A stretch of 64,000 nt of DNA from Beta vulgaris subsp. vulgaris (taxonomy: Eukaryota; Streptophyta; Magnoliopsida; Caryophyllales; Amaranthaceae), in NCBI RefSeq assembly GCF_026745355.1, contig NC_079204.1, positions 50,309,128 through 50,373,127 of the forward strand. Reading direction: 5' to 3'. Under the pieces are notes generated by a model. That model was not told the DNA's origin. It did not search any database and saw only the letters and a program-made list of their open reading frames with translations. Below, one piece after another: positions 26,439 through 38,600 of the stretch. How positions within the stretch are numbered: position 1 is the first letter of the stretch; the number at the start of each line of letters is the position of its first letter. The translations under genes and the position numbers were made by a program.

Positions 26439-26693
26439 CTATATTTTTATTAGCTTATGTCTTTGCTTTTCACCATCTCTAACACGTCTATTTGACCGTT
26501 GATATCTTTAAATGTGTACTAATAAAATTATAAAAAGTTCAAAACTTAACTCTACTTATTAGGACGAATTTAACAACATCTCATGTAATAATGTTTAATG
26601 TTATATAATAGTATTAAAATATGTATAGTCGTCAAAATTTATGAACTGTGACTTTGATAAAGCAGAAGGGGTAAACTAATAAAAACAGAGGAG
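26439..26693. mobile_element. Diverged Stowaway-like MITE
   Basis: Right end TAATAAAAACAGAGGAG and the decayed left end CTATATTTTTATTAG are inverted and flanked by TA. It resembles the element at 9578. Confidence 0.6.
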
Positions 26694-26695
26694 TA

Positions 26696-27239
26696 CTCCT
26701 ATAGACTTAGTATTATGTAAGTCAAATGGTTAAACATCTTAATATTATTTTATAAGAAAGAACCTATCATTCTATAATTCCTCTTGATCTCCTTGGTTTA
26801 ACCCTCACTGGCTCACCATTAACGCTAAAAGGGTTAGATGCTAAGCTAGCTTGGTACCAAAAAACATAAATGAAAAGATAGCTAGCTAGTTAGTTGGTTG
26901 GCATTATATAGGAGTTATTATGAGAAAGCGCTTTGCCAACACTCATTCTAATGACCACAAATTACAGAAAACGTATTAAGAAGGTTACGTGCATGAAAAT
27001 GGGGACAAGACATTCATGATTCATTCAAAGGGCAAGCAATTACGGTGAAAAGAGCCCCTTCCTTGCTTCCTAATAATTGTCCACCGAAAAGAACATAGTA
27101 CTATATTAGTACTTATACAAGGCTTTCCCTCAACTAGGCAAGGATATGTATGTTATTGGCAGCAAATTTTTTTCATGTCTATTGTGTTATTGAATATATA
27201 GACGGTAGATCTAGTTGGGTATACAAAAGGTTAATTTTT
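26696..27239. other. Intergenic DNA, nothing recognised
   Basis: AT-rich, without a supported gene or repeat. Confidence 0.4.
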
Positions 27240-28060
27240 TTTTTTTTTGACAATTGGAAAAGAAGTAACCTAGCTTTCCTTTCTCGTTTTAGTAACCAAG
27301 AAATGAGCTTCGAAACTTCGGTTCTTTTAAGTTTTAAGAAGGGTACAACAAATAATATAAAATCAAAATTATTAGCTAATTGGTTGATTTCCTCAATTAT
27401 GTTCCTAATAATCTATGTGGTAGCTTTGTTCGAGTTCTTTAGAGCTAGAACTAGTTCTTTGCAGTCCGTCTTGATTGAGATTGCTCTTTTTTTTGCCATC
27501 CAACTCTTCATGCAATGTAAAATTGTTAGGAGTATTGGGCCATAGCCCATTAGGTTAAGTTGTGTTAGGTTAAATTTATGTTATGTTTCTCTATATAAAG
27601 GGTTGTAATCTTTATAATATGAAAACAAGCAATAAATTTAACCTAACACAACTTAACCTAATGGGCTATGGCCCAATACTCCTAACAAAAATAGCTAGAG
27701 CTTCTTCTTGAATTGGAGATTGGGCAAGAACTTTCGTTGCTTTGTGATTAATCATGTTTCCTCCTTCAACCCAAGCGACAACAGCTTCCCATATATTAGT
27801 TCCTTTCTTTTCCTTCCAAGCTCCATCAACCCGCACACAAGTTAGTCTTGGTGTTCTAATATGCCCTTACTCCACGTTTGATTGTTGTTTCCTAGCTTGT
27901 TGGATTTGCTTTCCTTAGGCTTGGCCTTATAAGTGTTCAACCTTGCGATGATTTTTTCGAAGATACTCATGACTCTAACCGGACATGGGGTAGAGTTTCT
28001 GAAGACAATTTCATTTCTATGAATCCAAACAGCCTGTAATATTGAGATGAAAAAGATATT
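27240..28060 (-). pseudogene. LINE (L1-type) RNase H-domain fragment
   Basis: Read on the minus strand, the segment gives pieces of the RVT_3 RNase H domain: VDGAWKEKK, then EAVVAWVEGGNMINHKATK and QSPIQEEALAI. After an interruption come AISIKTDCKELVLALKN and IIEEINQLANNF. Upstream of these (about 27960-28040) is AVWIHRNEIVF, typical of the linker before this domain. Stops and frame changes are frequent, so it is an old fragment. It is split by the palindromic insertion at 27524-27687. Confidence 0.75.
27524..27687. mobile_element. 164-bp palindromic TG...CA insertion (LTR-like)
   Basis: Two perfectly complementary 55-bp arms (27524-27578 and 27633-27687) begin TGTTAGGAGTATTGGGCC. The 54-bp loop contains a TATA-like CTCTATATAAAGGG and an AACAAGCAATAAA stretch, as in the promoter and poly(A) region of small plant LTRs. 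The direct repeat AAAAT flanks it (27519-27523 and 27688-27692), and removing one copy restores the LINE reading. It therefore arrived by integrase-type insertion. Confidence 0.85.
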
Positions 28061-29041
28061 TGTTAATTGGCTGAGAATTAAGAGTCCAGAGAATTGTTAG
28101 TTTTATAACTCATATACTCTTTGGATCTACTAAATACTAGTAAATGATAAAATGAGTAAAAAAAATAGCCTTCACTGACATACTTATAGGGATAACAATT
28201 CATCTCAAAGCCAAGTTAAATCCAAAAAAAATTATCAGATTGAATTCGAATTTTTCTTTTTGATTTCATATAGTCATAGAAATTTGATTATGAACGGGAG
28301 CATGAATTGGAGTCAGATGTGAAGCTAACTAGGACTCCAACTATTAGTATAAGTGGTGATTAGATACTATACTTGTTATTATAAGCTATTAGGCCGAATG
28401 ATTACATAGTATGCAAAAAAGAGTCCATTCATGATACATTGAGGCGTGGTACACTCAAAACTAATTTTTAATCATTTACTCATTTATAACTCTCCTTTTT
28501 GACACATTTTGCTCATTTGGACGATTTCAAATTATTAGCAAAGAGAAAACAATAGCCATCTTCACAGTACACTTACACTCGGGTGTATGATAAATTTTTT
28601 GATGCAATAAGCTATTTGTTTTTTAAAAAAAAAAGATTAATTGAAACTATTAAGTTCATTAATTAGACATTAGCTACAAGAATGTTTTAAAGCAACATTA
28701 TTTTCTGATATCACTTATAAAACATTATAGTTAATCCAATATTAATAATTTGTTATATTTGATTTAGTTCCTCTAATGTGATAAATATATTTAAAAAAAT
28801 TGAATGGATCTAATGCAAAATAACTTATTTTGCACCAGGTATCATATAATATAGTCAGTTTTTACTTGATATAGTCATTTTCTACGTGATACAATCAGTT
28901 TTTTGTATGATATATTCATCTTAAATTGATCAAAGTTAATAATTTGACTTTTCAAAAATAGAAATGTAGTAATTAAAAAAACCAAAAGAGTATATCAATC
29001 ACTTTGTATGGTTTGGGTCGTTATTCAATCCAATATACTTC
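28061..29041. other. AT-rich intergenic DNA with a short repeat
   Basis: No gene. At about 28845-28925 a roughly 25-bp unit with TGATATAGTCAGTTTTT repeats about four times with variation. Confidence 0.45.
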
Positions 29042-29044
29042 TAA

Positions 29045-29385
29045 GGCTATGTTTAGTTCACCTGAAATTTTCTGATCTGAACTTATCTGATCTGATCTGA
29101 ACTTATTTTTTCTGATCTGATCTGATCTGATCTGATTACAAGATCTTATCTTTTAAATATTTCTCAATATATAGAAAAAATATAGTCATGTGGGGTCTTG
29201 TTTGATTCGTCTCAATGAGTACTTTATTAATATTCAATTATTATAATTTTTACTAATATGTAATGAAAGATATAATGATTTATAAATATAAGCATAATCT
29301 GATCTGAACTTATTTTTTCTGATCTGATCTGATCTAATCTGATTAGATCTGAAATAAGCAAAAATAAGGTGAACTGAACATAGCC
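29045..29385. mobile_element. PIF/Harbinger (Tourist-like) MITE with inner insertion
   Basis: Left GGCTATGTTTAGTTCACCT and right AGGTGAACTGAACATAGCC are inverted, and TAA flanks both ends (29042-29044, 29386-29388). Both sides carry runs of CTGATCTGATCTG. The middle (about 29140-29300) resembles the interior of the Stowaway-like element at 14541, so it may be a secondary insertion. Confidence 0.85.
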
Positions 29386-29407
29386 TAAGTTAGTAATCAA
29401 TGCTACT

Positions 29408-29640
29408 AGTACTCCAATAGTATCATCATTCACACACATAAGGCCCAAAGTACTATCGCCCCCCCCCCCCCCTCCACCAAAAAGAATTCAGCAAACCTTC
29501 TTCTTCCTCTTCAACTATCTATCTCCTATTCATCTCTAACCCAAACATTAAAAAAAAGCCCAATCCACTGAATAAATCAAAACTCTTCCTCTAACCTACG
29601 CCCACATATATAAACCCCTCAATCATTTTTCACAAATAAA
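29408..29640 (+). promoter_or_regulatory. Duplicated copy of the RPL4 promoter
   Basis: This stretch repeats the order of elements just upstream of RPL4: ATCATTCACACACA, AGGCCCAAA (site II type), AAAGCCCAA, CTTCCTCTAACCTAC, then CCCACATATATAAACCCC (TATA). The second copy is at about 30127-30250. No ORF follows this first copy; a MITE starts at 29661. Confidence 0.65.
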
Positions 29641-29660
29641 CAGTTTTTGTATGATAAGTA

Positions 29661-30001
29661 CTGCATCCTCCGTCTCATAATATAAATCCCCTTTTCTTTT
29701 AAAGTGTCCCCAGATATAAGTCACTCATGAAAATAATTTATTTTGCCAAAAGTCCTTATAATTTCAGCTTAGAATGCCCTATTATTAATGACAAAATGGA
29801 ATCTTGTATTTCATTGAACTCTTCTACACCTTCAACCATGCATCATTAATATTAATTTTTTTATTTTTGTTAATAAGAAAAAAACAATATAGATGTTTCT
29901 CAATAAAAATGAATCTTCTTATTAAAATAAATCAAGATTCCATTTTACCTTAGTTCTCGTATAAAAACATAATCAGGATATATATTATACGACCGAGGAA
30001 G
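29661..30001. mobile_element. Stowaway-like MITE between the two promoter copies
   Basis: Left CTGCATCCTCCGTCTCATAA and right ATTATACGACCGAGGAAG are inverted and flanked by TA (29659-29660, 30002-30003). The interior is AT-rich. Confidence 0.8.
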
Positions 30002-30126
30002 TACAATTTTACGAAATACTAAATTTTTGTACTCCATACCCGGAATTTTTTTCCTAATATAATCAATTTTTATCTAATAAAATCAAATTTAAATACAAAA
30101 TCAATTATTATAAACCCAATTCACCA

Positions 30127-30342
30127 AATACTATCATTCACACACAAAAGGCCCAAACTACGAACCTCAAACATCCAAAAAACAAAAGCCCAAATGAAAA
30201 CCCTCACTTCCTCTAACCTACTCCCACATATAAAAACTCCTCATTATACCATTTCCCACTTCCTCTCATCTCCCAAAACCCTAATTCTCCCTCCGCCGTT
30301 CCACCTCATTTCTCTCTCCTCCATTTCCCCCCCCAAACAACA
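30127..30342 (+). promoter_or_regulatory. RPL4 promoter and 5' leader
   Basis: Contains a site II-type GGCCCA (30150), a TATA box CATATAAAAAC (about 30227-30237) and the telo box AAAACCCTAA (30275-30284). The combination of site II and telo box is typical of plant ribosomal protein and other growth-linked genes. The leader from about 30260 is short and pyrimidine-rich, as in other translation-machinery mRNAs. Confidence 0.7.
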
Positions 30343-32786
30343 ATGTCCTCCACAACCGCCGCCGTGCGACCTCTGGTTTCAATCCAGACAGTCGATTCCG
30401 ACATGTCAACCGACACAACTCCGACCGCTCCTCTCCCTGACGTCATGAAAGCCCCCATTCGACCCGACATCGTCATCTACGTTCACTCCAACATCTCCAA
30501 AAACTCCCGACAACCTTACGCTGTCTCCAAAAAAGCCGGCCATCAAACCTCCGCTGAATCCTGGGGAACTGGTCGTGCTGTTTCTCGTATTCCACGTGTC
30601 CCTGGTGGTGGTACTCACCGTGCAGGACAAGGAGCATTCGGTAACATGTGTCGTGGTGGTCGTATGTTTGCTCCGACAAAGATCTGGCGTAGGTGGCATC
30701 GTATGATTAACGTTAATCAAAAACGATACGCTGTCGTTTCAGCTATTGCTGCTTCTGCTATACCTTCTCTTGTTCTTGCTAGAGGTCACAAGATCGAATC
30801 TGTACCTGAACTTCCTCTTGTTGTTTCTGATTCTATTGAAAGTGTTGAGAAAACTAAAGATGCTATCAAAGTTTTGAAATCTGTTGGTGCATTTCCTGAT
30901 GTTGAGAAAGCAGAGAAATCGATTGCGATTCGTGCAGGGAAAGGAAAGATGAGAAACAGAAGGTATATTTCTAGGAAGGGACCGCTTATTGTTTACGCTA
31001 CGGAAGGTTCTAAGTTAGTCAAGGCTTTTAGAAATATTCCTGGAGTGGAAATTTGTCATGTTGATAGGTTGAATTTGTTGAAACTTGCACCCGGAGGTCA
31101 TTTAGGGAGATTTGTTATATGGACTCAAGGTGCATTTGAGAAACTTGATTCGATTTATGGTTCGTTTGATAAGGTTTCGGAGAAGAAGAATAAGTACTTG
31201 TTGCCTAGGGCTAAGATGTTGAATGGTGATCTTGCTAGGATTATTAATTCTGATGAGATTCAGTCTGTTGTTAGACCTATTAAGAAGAACTTTGTTAGGG
31301 CTCCAATGAAGAAGAATCCATTGAAGAATTTGAATGTTATGTTGAAGTTGAATCCGTATGCTAAGACTGCGAGGAGGATGTCTTTGTTGGCTGAGAAACA
31401 AAGGGTTGTTGATAAGGAGAATAAGCTTCAGAAGAAGAGGAAGGTTCTTTCCAAGGTAGTTTTCTGTGTATTAGATTTTGTTGTTTTTGAATGTCTGCAA
31501 GTTTATTGTTTGTGTTCTTACGTGGTTTTGTTATCATTAGTTGAAGTTTTTGTGTTTGAATTGGTGGGTTCAATGTGCATTTTTTGTTTGACAATTAAGT
31601 GTTTGTTGATTTCTGTTTTGGTTTTCGATTTAAGTACGAATTTTTTGTTCAGGTAATTAGGATGATCACTCAATGTATGTTTCATCTGTTTCTATGTGTA
31701 AGAAGTCGAGTAGTGGTTGTTTCTTGAGGGTTAAAACAGGGGATGAAATGGTTTAATTAGTCATGTCTACCAAGGGAAGATTCCTTTGAGGAAAGTTACA
31801 TGCGAAGTCTATTCAACCCCTACATTAGGAACACAATTTTTAGCCGTGTGATCAGATACTGTGCTTCTGTCCTGCCTTGGACGAAAAATACAAAAATTTA
31901 GAGCACAAACACTACTTAGGCTCATGATATCATCGAGAACCAAGTGCTGACGAGCTTTTTTAATCTTGTGTGTTGCTAATCTTCAAAGCCACATCCAAAG
32001 CATCTCTATAAAGACTTACATTTGAATACCTTGGCCTCTTGTCAATCTGCATACCCCCTCTCACTGGTGTAAGTTTAATCTTCAGTCATTTCTTACTTGC
32101 CACACCCATAGCCTTTAGCACACTGTTTGAATTTAGCTAAACGGCAAGGCATCGGTTCATTAATGGATGTTTCAAAATAAGGCAGTACTGTTTATCTAAA
32201 ATGAATTGGGTAACCTGCACTTATAATTTCTTCTTCTGATACAATGGAGTTCCCCTCTTTTATCTTTCTCGGCCTTTTAGAAAAGCTTCATGTGGCTTCT
32301 TTTTTTCCTGTTGGCACCAAATGCTGTATTGTTCTCCCGAAACTGTATGGGAACCGCAAAGCAATGCGTCCTGAATAGTCTTCCATATTATTGGATCACT
32401 TATTGTATGCATAACATGTTAGCATAGTAGCTACAAACTAGTCTTCACCTATAAGATGTATGGCTGTTTCCCTTTTGATGCTGTGAATTTGCTAGGGCAA
32501 GTAGTCTCAAGTTTTTAGTAGTGTGTGTCCATTATGAACACACGATAACGTGTTTTTCATAATCTCACTTTGGCTCTCAGACTCAAGGTTATGTATTTTA
32601 AGTTGTTAGAAGTATAGAAGTTTTGAAATCACTGATTGTGCAAATTTTGCTTGTTTGCCTAATCTTTATCAGGAGGAGCTTTCTACCATCAAGGCCTCTG
32701 GACGTGCTTTCTACAACACCATGATCTCAGATTCAGACTACACAGAGTTTGATGTCTTCACAAAGTGGCTCGGTGTTTCTCAGTAA
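30343..32786 (+). CDS. RPL4: 60S ribosomal protein L4 (uL4)
   Basis: A structural protein of the cytosolic large ribosomal subunit whose internal loop lines the peptide exit tunnel. Exon 1 is 30343-31455 (371 codons) and exon 2 is 32673-32786, joined across a GT-AG intron of 1217 bp. The spliced protein has 408 aa, the usual plant length. It begins [18 protein letters not shown] and contains the exit-tunnel loop ([20 protein letters not shown] and [21 protein letters not shown]), [14 protein letters not shown], the uL4 core ([20 protein letters not shown]) and a lysine-rich C-terminal extension. Exon 2 supplies [20 protein letters not shown] and the end FTKWLGVSQ. The ATG at 30343 is preceded by a ribosomal-protein-type promoter. 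Eukaryotic rather than organellar form; plants usually have more than one RPL4 gene. Confidence 0.97.
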
Positions 32787-33060
32787 TTTTGATTTCTAGC
32801 TACAGTTTTGTTAGATACATTTGGTTAAGTTTCTGAGTTTTGGGTTCACGGAGACTTTTTTAAGAAAGAAGAAATTTGTGCTTATAGCTGTTGTAGTTGC
32901 AAGGCTATTACTGATACTTAATCGACTCTTGAGTATTTGTTGCTCTAGTTTCTATTGTATGATTTTTCTCCTAAATTTCATGTTGCATCTCGTTTATTCA
33001 TGCCCGTATCTTCCCATGAAGTTTTAGCTTTCTTAGGATATTCACTTCAGGTTGAACGCT
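32787..33060 (+). other. 3' untranslated region of RPL4
   Basis: T-rich sequence after the stop codon. Poly(A) signals are not clear; the region probably ends before about 33060. Confidence 0.35.
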
Positions 33061-33718
33061 TTCTAACTAAGTTTGATAGTAGCTGAAGAACTCACTTGTG
33101 TGCGTACCTTGCATCTTATTGGATGTATGCTTGACTCGTTCCTCTAATGATGCATCTGAAACTATCAACTTCATCACGGCAATAGTGCAATAGTTGTATT
33201 AGAGTTTTATCATGTCCATACCTGCAGTCTGCATCTGATCCATTGTCTGCAATCTATTGACACCTTGTCGTGAAGACGTGAAGTTGTCGGTGAGCTCCCT
33301 ATATCTAACAACGCTAGTGTAAGATGGGATAAGTTGAACAGAAATAGGCACCATAGTCCATAATTCTATTGATCAGTGTCTGGTCCAGGTGAGCGAATCC
33401 AAATCTTCTCTAGGTGGGTAATAGCAGCAATTTGCTGGATATATGTGGTGGCAGCAGCTCTAAGTCTGACTTCTTCAGTGCAGTGGCTGCACAAGGCCAC
33501 CAGTCGGAGATTGTGCTTATATTGTTGTTTTGGTTCTTGGAGGAAGTGAAGTGGCAATGTACTGATTGTCTTGTGTTAATTTTGAGTGGTACAGTACCAT
33601 CAATTTTGGATTGAACTTCAGGAGATTATGACGAAAATGCAAAACTGCTTTTAGAGATTGTAGTGTTGAGATTGCTAATGCATTGGTGAGAGGATGAGGA
33701 GCATGCAGCGTATAAAAC
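33061..33718. other. Intergenic DNA, nothing recognised
   Basis: A 66-codon open frame at 33414-33614 has no recognisable domain and is probably chance. Confidence 0.4.
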
Positions 33719-33726
33719 GAGGTAGC

Positions 33727-34598
33727 TAGGGGTGTAAGTGGATTGGACTGGATTGGACTTTGTCAAATTCAAATCCAGTCCAAAGTTTTTTGGACTCGAG
33801 AAATTGAGTCCAAGTTCGATCCAAATATTTTTTAGTCCAGTCCAATTCAGTCCGATAATTTTTTCTTGAGTTCGAATTCAGTCTAGTCCGATTATTATAT
33901 CTTTTTTTCCGATTTAGATTCAATAATTCACAACGTTTTTTGAGATGCTTGAGCATTTGACATCTGATTCAATTATCAATATTCACAAATTAGATTGAAA
34001 GCTTAAATTAAAGTAAAATACTATGAATAAAAAGTTGAATTAGATGTTTACCTTGATCTAAGTTGAGGGGAAGCAAAGAGACTGACAATTAATCTCAGGG
34101 AAAAATACAAAATGCAAGAGTCGAGACAGCGAGGTAGAAAGAAAATGGACAGTAAGAGGAAGTGAGTAGTAAGAACTGAGGAGTGCAGTGAGATAGAATT
34201 AGTCGGCTACTAGCCTACTACTGCGGTACTGTTAGTATAATTTACTTATTTAACAAATGGAGTTAAGTGCAATAGTTTGGCGCTAAGTAAAATTGTCTGG
34301 CGCCAGTTGAAATATTTAGAGAGGGAAGGTTGAAAACTCCAAAATTTTAAAAGTAGTATCAATTTTTTTTAATATATATGTTATATGTATTAAATATATA
34401 TTATATATAAAAATATTTTTGGACTGGACTGGACTTATTGGACTCCAAAGGAATGAGTCCAAATCCAGTCCAAAAATATTTGGACTCGAAAATTTGAGTT
34501 TGAGTCCAGTTCGGAAAATTTTCAGTCCAGTCTAGTCCGACAAGTTTGGACTGGACTGGATTGGACTCTGGACTTTTCATAGTCCACTTACACCCCTA
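33727..34598. mobile_element. hAT-type element, GGACT family, long copy
   Basis: Ends TAGGGGTGTAAGTGGATTGG and GTCCACTTACACCCCTA are inverted. GAGGTAGC flanks it perfectly on both sides (33719-33726, 34599-34606), an 8-bp hAT-type duplication. About 200 bp at each end is a thicket of GGACT and AGTCC motifs. The interior is nearly identical to that at 42922-43810 and holds no ORF, so it is non-autonomous. Confidence 0.9.
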
Positions 34599-34623
34599 GA
34601 GGTAGCAATAATATAGAACAGAG

Positions 34624-35610
34624 TAGAGCTGATCAACTACAGTTTGGCCCGATTTTTGGGCAGGTTTGGGCAGAATATGTTTGGCCTGCGGTCGGGCTCA
34701 GTCCGGCTCAATATTTTGCTTTGGGCTGGGCTTTATATAAGCCAAAAATGACTTTTTAATCTTTGGGCCGGGCTTGATTTTGGCCTGAAAAGCCCGCTCA
34801 TTTTGGCTCGAAGTAGCTAGCTTTGGGCACAAAAATTTGGCCTACCCCAACCAATGAGCAATATTTTTTGGCACGGTGCGGCTCCTGAATCCTGATTACC
34901 TCTCTAACAGAGTAATTGCTAGAAGTTGCAAATACGCAAACATGTATGTAAGACTATTAAGAAACTTAAAAGGCCCCTGTTTTTTTTTTTTTTTGGTTTT
35001 TGTTTTCTTCTTATTGTTAAAATAAGCGTGCTGGTGCCCACAGGGAACGAAATGAAGTTTGAGGAGGGAAGAGACCACCTTTTTTATTTTGTAAATCTGG
35101 CTTTTCGCTCATGTAGAAAGCTGAATCTCCAAGAAATTGTGTTTCTTTTACTAAATAACCACTAATATGAGCACATAAGAGCACCATTATTCATGAGTGA
35201 AAAACTCAATCATCCCACTCTCTTTCTAACTTTCTCTCTTTAAAAAATAGCATCCCACAGTCTTTCCCCACTCATCTCCTTAACCATGAACCATTTTTCA
35301 ATCATCCCAACTACTTTTACCTACTCAACTATTTTTTTTTTCCACCCAACTACTTTTTCTCTCTCTATCACCCCATCACCATTATATAATATTTTTATTA
35401 TTTACGTTTTAATAATATTAAATATTCATTACTAATTGATAAAAAAATTAATTTATAAATACATAATTAGCGTTTTTAGCATTAACTAAATTAAATGTAA
35501 AAAAAATTGACACTTGTCAAATTCTGACAGGTGAGAGAAATAATGCAATTATAAATATTAAAAATGTCATTTTGAGCGGGCTTTTCAGGCCAAAATCAAG
35601 CCGGGCCAAA
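34624..35610. mobile_element. Broken foldback or hAT-like element, GGGCC-rich
   Basis: A 29-bp perfect inverted repeat (GCTTGATTTTGGCCTGAAAA and onward to CCCGCTCA) occurs at about 34772-34801 and again, reversed, at about 35573-35601. The left part is rich in TTGGGC and GGCCCG. The right end appears cut off by the Copia fragment. Between the arms is AT-rich filler with no gene. The family is uncertain. Confidence 0.5.
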
Positions 35611-35611
35611 A

Positions 35612-38600
35612 TGCGTCGGCTTTATACAAGCAAAATATTTGAAGGTCACCTTTATCATTTTTCTTTGTGAGTATAAATCCACATGCAATGTACAATATTC
35701 ACCCCCCCATAGGCCGAGGTACTAATTCCCATGTCCCTGTATTAATGAAAGCATATATTCATCATGCATCACAGCATTCCAATTAGGATCAGTCAAGGCT
35801 TGTTTGTGATTTTTAGGAAGTGGAGAATGATGAATAGGAATAGAAGAAGAAGAAATAGTGTTTAGAGCATATTTGGGGTTGGGTTTTAAAACTCCTGATT
35901 TGGACCTGGTAATAGGCTGGTATGCATAGGATGAAGGGAGGGAGGTGGGCGTGTGGGCCTAATAGCAGCACTAAGAGAGTGATGGTTGTAGCGAGTTTGT
36001 GAGAGAGAGTGGGCCTGGGTTCGGATGAGGGATGAAGGGGAATTTGTGGGTCGCGGGGCCTGGACACGCTGGGGGTCTGCGCTAGGGAGGGTAAGGGTGG
36101 GCTTGTAGCGCACGCCTAGGCTGTAGTGGATGGTTGGGCTGCAGGAGGAGGCTGGGCCGCATTAATGGTGGGAAGGAAACCAATGGGTTGGGAGAAAGGC
36201 GCCTAAAAGGGTAAAATTAAGGGACTGGACCCATAATCCTCTAAAAAGGCATAATCAGTAGGTCGAAATTAGCCTAAATTGGCAAAAGAAAATGTAGATT
36301 CATCAAAAGTGACATGTCGGGAAATAATAATTTTATTTGTTGCCAACTCAAGACATCTATATGCCCGGTGATGGAGAGTATAACCAAGAAACACACATGG
36401 ATTGGAACGAGGTGCTAATTTGCGAGGAGTAGTGGCTATTAAATTTGGAAAACATAGACACTCAAACACCCGAATATGATCATAGGAGGGGATGATGTGA
36501 CATAATACTTCGGCCGGGGGAGATTACTGAGAGCCTTAGTAGGTAAGAGATTAACAAGGTATGTTGCCGTTTCAAGAGATTCAACCCAATATTGTGGAGG
36601 AATAGACACATGACAAAGAAGTGAGCGGGACATATTATATAGAGTTTTGATCATGCTTTCAGCTTTCCCATTTTGTGACGATGTATGTGGGAAAGAGAAG
36701 TGAAAAATGATGCCATGTTTGACACAAAAAAATTTAGAAGGGATATTATCGAATTCCCGCCCATGATTAGAGATGGCAATATCCGGTGGACCACCCGGTC
36801 ACCCGATCCATCCGTCTTAATGGACGGGTGAAAAACCCGGATTAAACGGATGGTGAACGGGTGACGAATTAACGGATGTGGGTGATGGATCGGATTCGGG
36901 TGGACAATTTTCATCCATCACCCGATCCGTTAATCCGACCCATCACCCGTTTATTTAAAAAAAACATTTTTTAGGTCCGATCCTCAAGGCCCAACTAAAT
37001 GTCCAAAATCTAAAAGCCCAATGCTCAACCTAATTTTCCTAATTTCTGTATGTGAATTACTGTGATTTTGAACTTAATTTGAATTGTGATTGTGGATCTA
37101 TGATTTTGTCGGTTGAAACTTTATTATTCTGAAATTTTATGGTTAGCATTATTTTGAGGTAATTTCACCCGATTATAACCCGATCCATCCGTTCACCCGG
37201 AAGTAAATGGATGGATGGATTCGGGTGGTGATTTTTCCGGGTGATGGATGGATCGGGTGGTGCGGATGGTATCGGGTGGTGCGGATGGTAGCGAGTGATG
37301 GATGCGGGTGATGCTCCACCCGCCCCGAACCCGATCCATTTACATCTCTACCCATGATCACACTGAAAAGCTTTTATGGGTCTTTCAAACTGAGTATGGA
37401 CATACTGGCGAAAATTTATGAAGTGTTGGTAGACTTCAGACTTAAATTTGAGGGGTATGGTCCACACATAATGAGTATAATCATTCGAAAGGACCAAATA
37501 ATATTTATGACCTTGAGAGCTACGAATAGGAGATGTCCATAAATCAGCATGAATAATATCAAAAGCAGAAATCGTATTACTATTTGAAGGTTGAAACGGT
37601 AAACGAATATGTTTGCCTACTTGACAAGAATTGCAAAAATCAGAGATAGGTCATTTATTACAATGTATTAATCTTTAGACCTAAGAAAATTTTAAACTTG
37701 AGAGTCTGGATGTCCAAGGCGACTATGCCATGTTCGTGATGAAGTGGCCGTGAGGGCGGTAGCTAAGCATGTGGAAGCTTGAGGACAAGTTACTGGATAG
37801 AGCTCCCCCCGAACTATTGTATCTCATATGCCTATAATATTCCCCGTGCGAAGGTCCTTCACACAAAAAACCAAAAGGATGAAATTCAATGGAGGCATTA
37901 TTATGAGTGGTAAATTTTCGGAAGAAAATAAGGTTTTTGATTATTTGTGGGGCAAAAAAAACATCATGCAGGGATAATGGTGGGTGAGGGTTGGTGAGGT
38001 TGAGTGACCTTAACCTAACACATGAATGCGATGACCATTACCAACCAATATATGATTAGGAGTGCTTAAATTAAATAAGGGTATAAGAGTACATGAAGAA
38101 TTTGTCATATGAGCAGTCGCACCTGAATCCATGTACTAAGAATTATTTGGCGGCAGTGTCATGGTAGCAGACGAATTTGCTAAGTCAGTCAAGGTCATAG
38201 TAGGCCCATGATCTGGATATGTGTGTAAGAAGTTTGGTGGGCCTGGGGATAAAACTCGACTAGCTGGAGAGGGCCCATATGTCGTGGGATAGGGTTGTCT
38301 AAAATAGTGAGGCTGCTGTGGAAATGGGGATGGAGAAGGATCCCATGCCTAGGCCCAATAAGGAGGAGCAGACAAGACCTGTTGTGGTGAAAGCCCAACC
38401 CAATTCATGGGAGCAGCCTGCTGGGCTGGTGAAGGAGCAACCATCGAGTGTTATTGCTGCTGGGTCGATCTGTGGCGCCCACGACCACCCCAACATCCCC
38501 TGCCGCGACCACTACCACCACCACCACGGTGGTTGGTCTGCTGTTGTTGCGATGGTGGTGTTGTGCTGGCGGTTGCAGCTACGGCCGGTGGCCCTTGAGC

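Noticed and set aside
27150..27545. Plus-strand 131-aa membrane protein
   Set aside because: It is the antisense of a LINE RNase H fragment and ends in the palindromic insertion.
30406..31594. Minus-strand frames across RPL4
   Set aside because: Antisense shadows of the conserved RPL4 coding exon.
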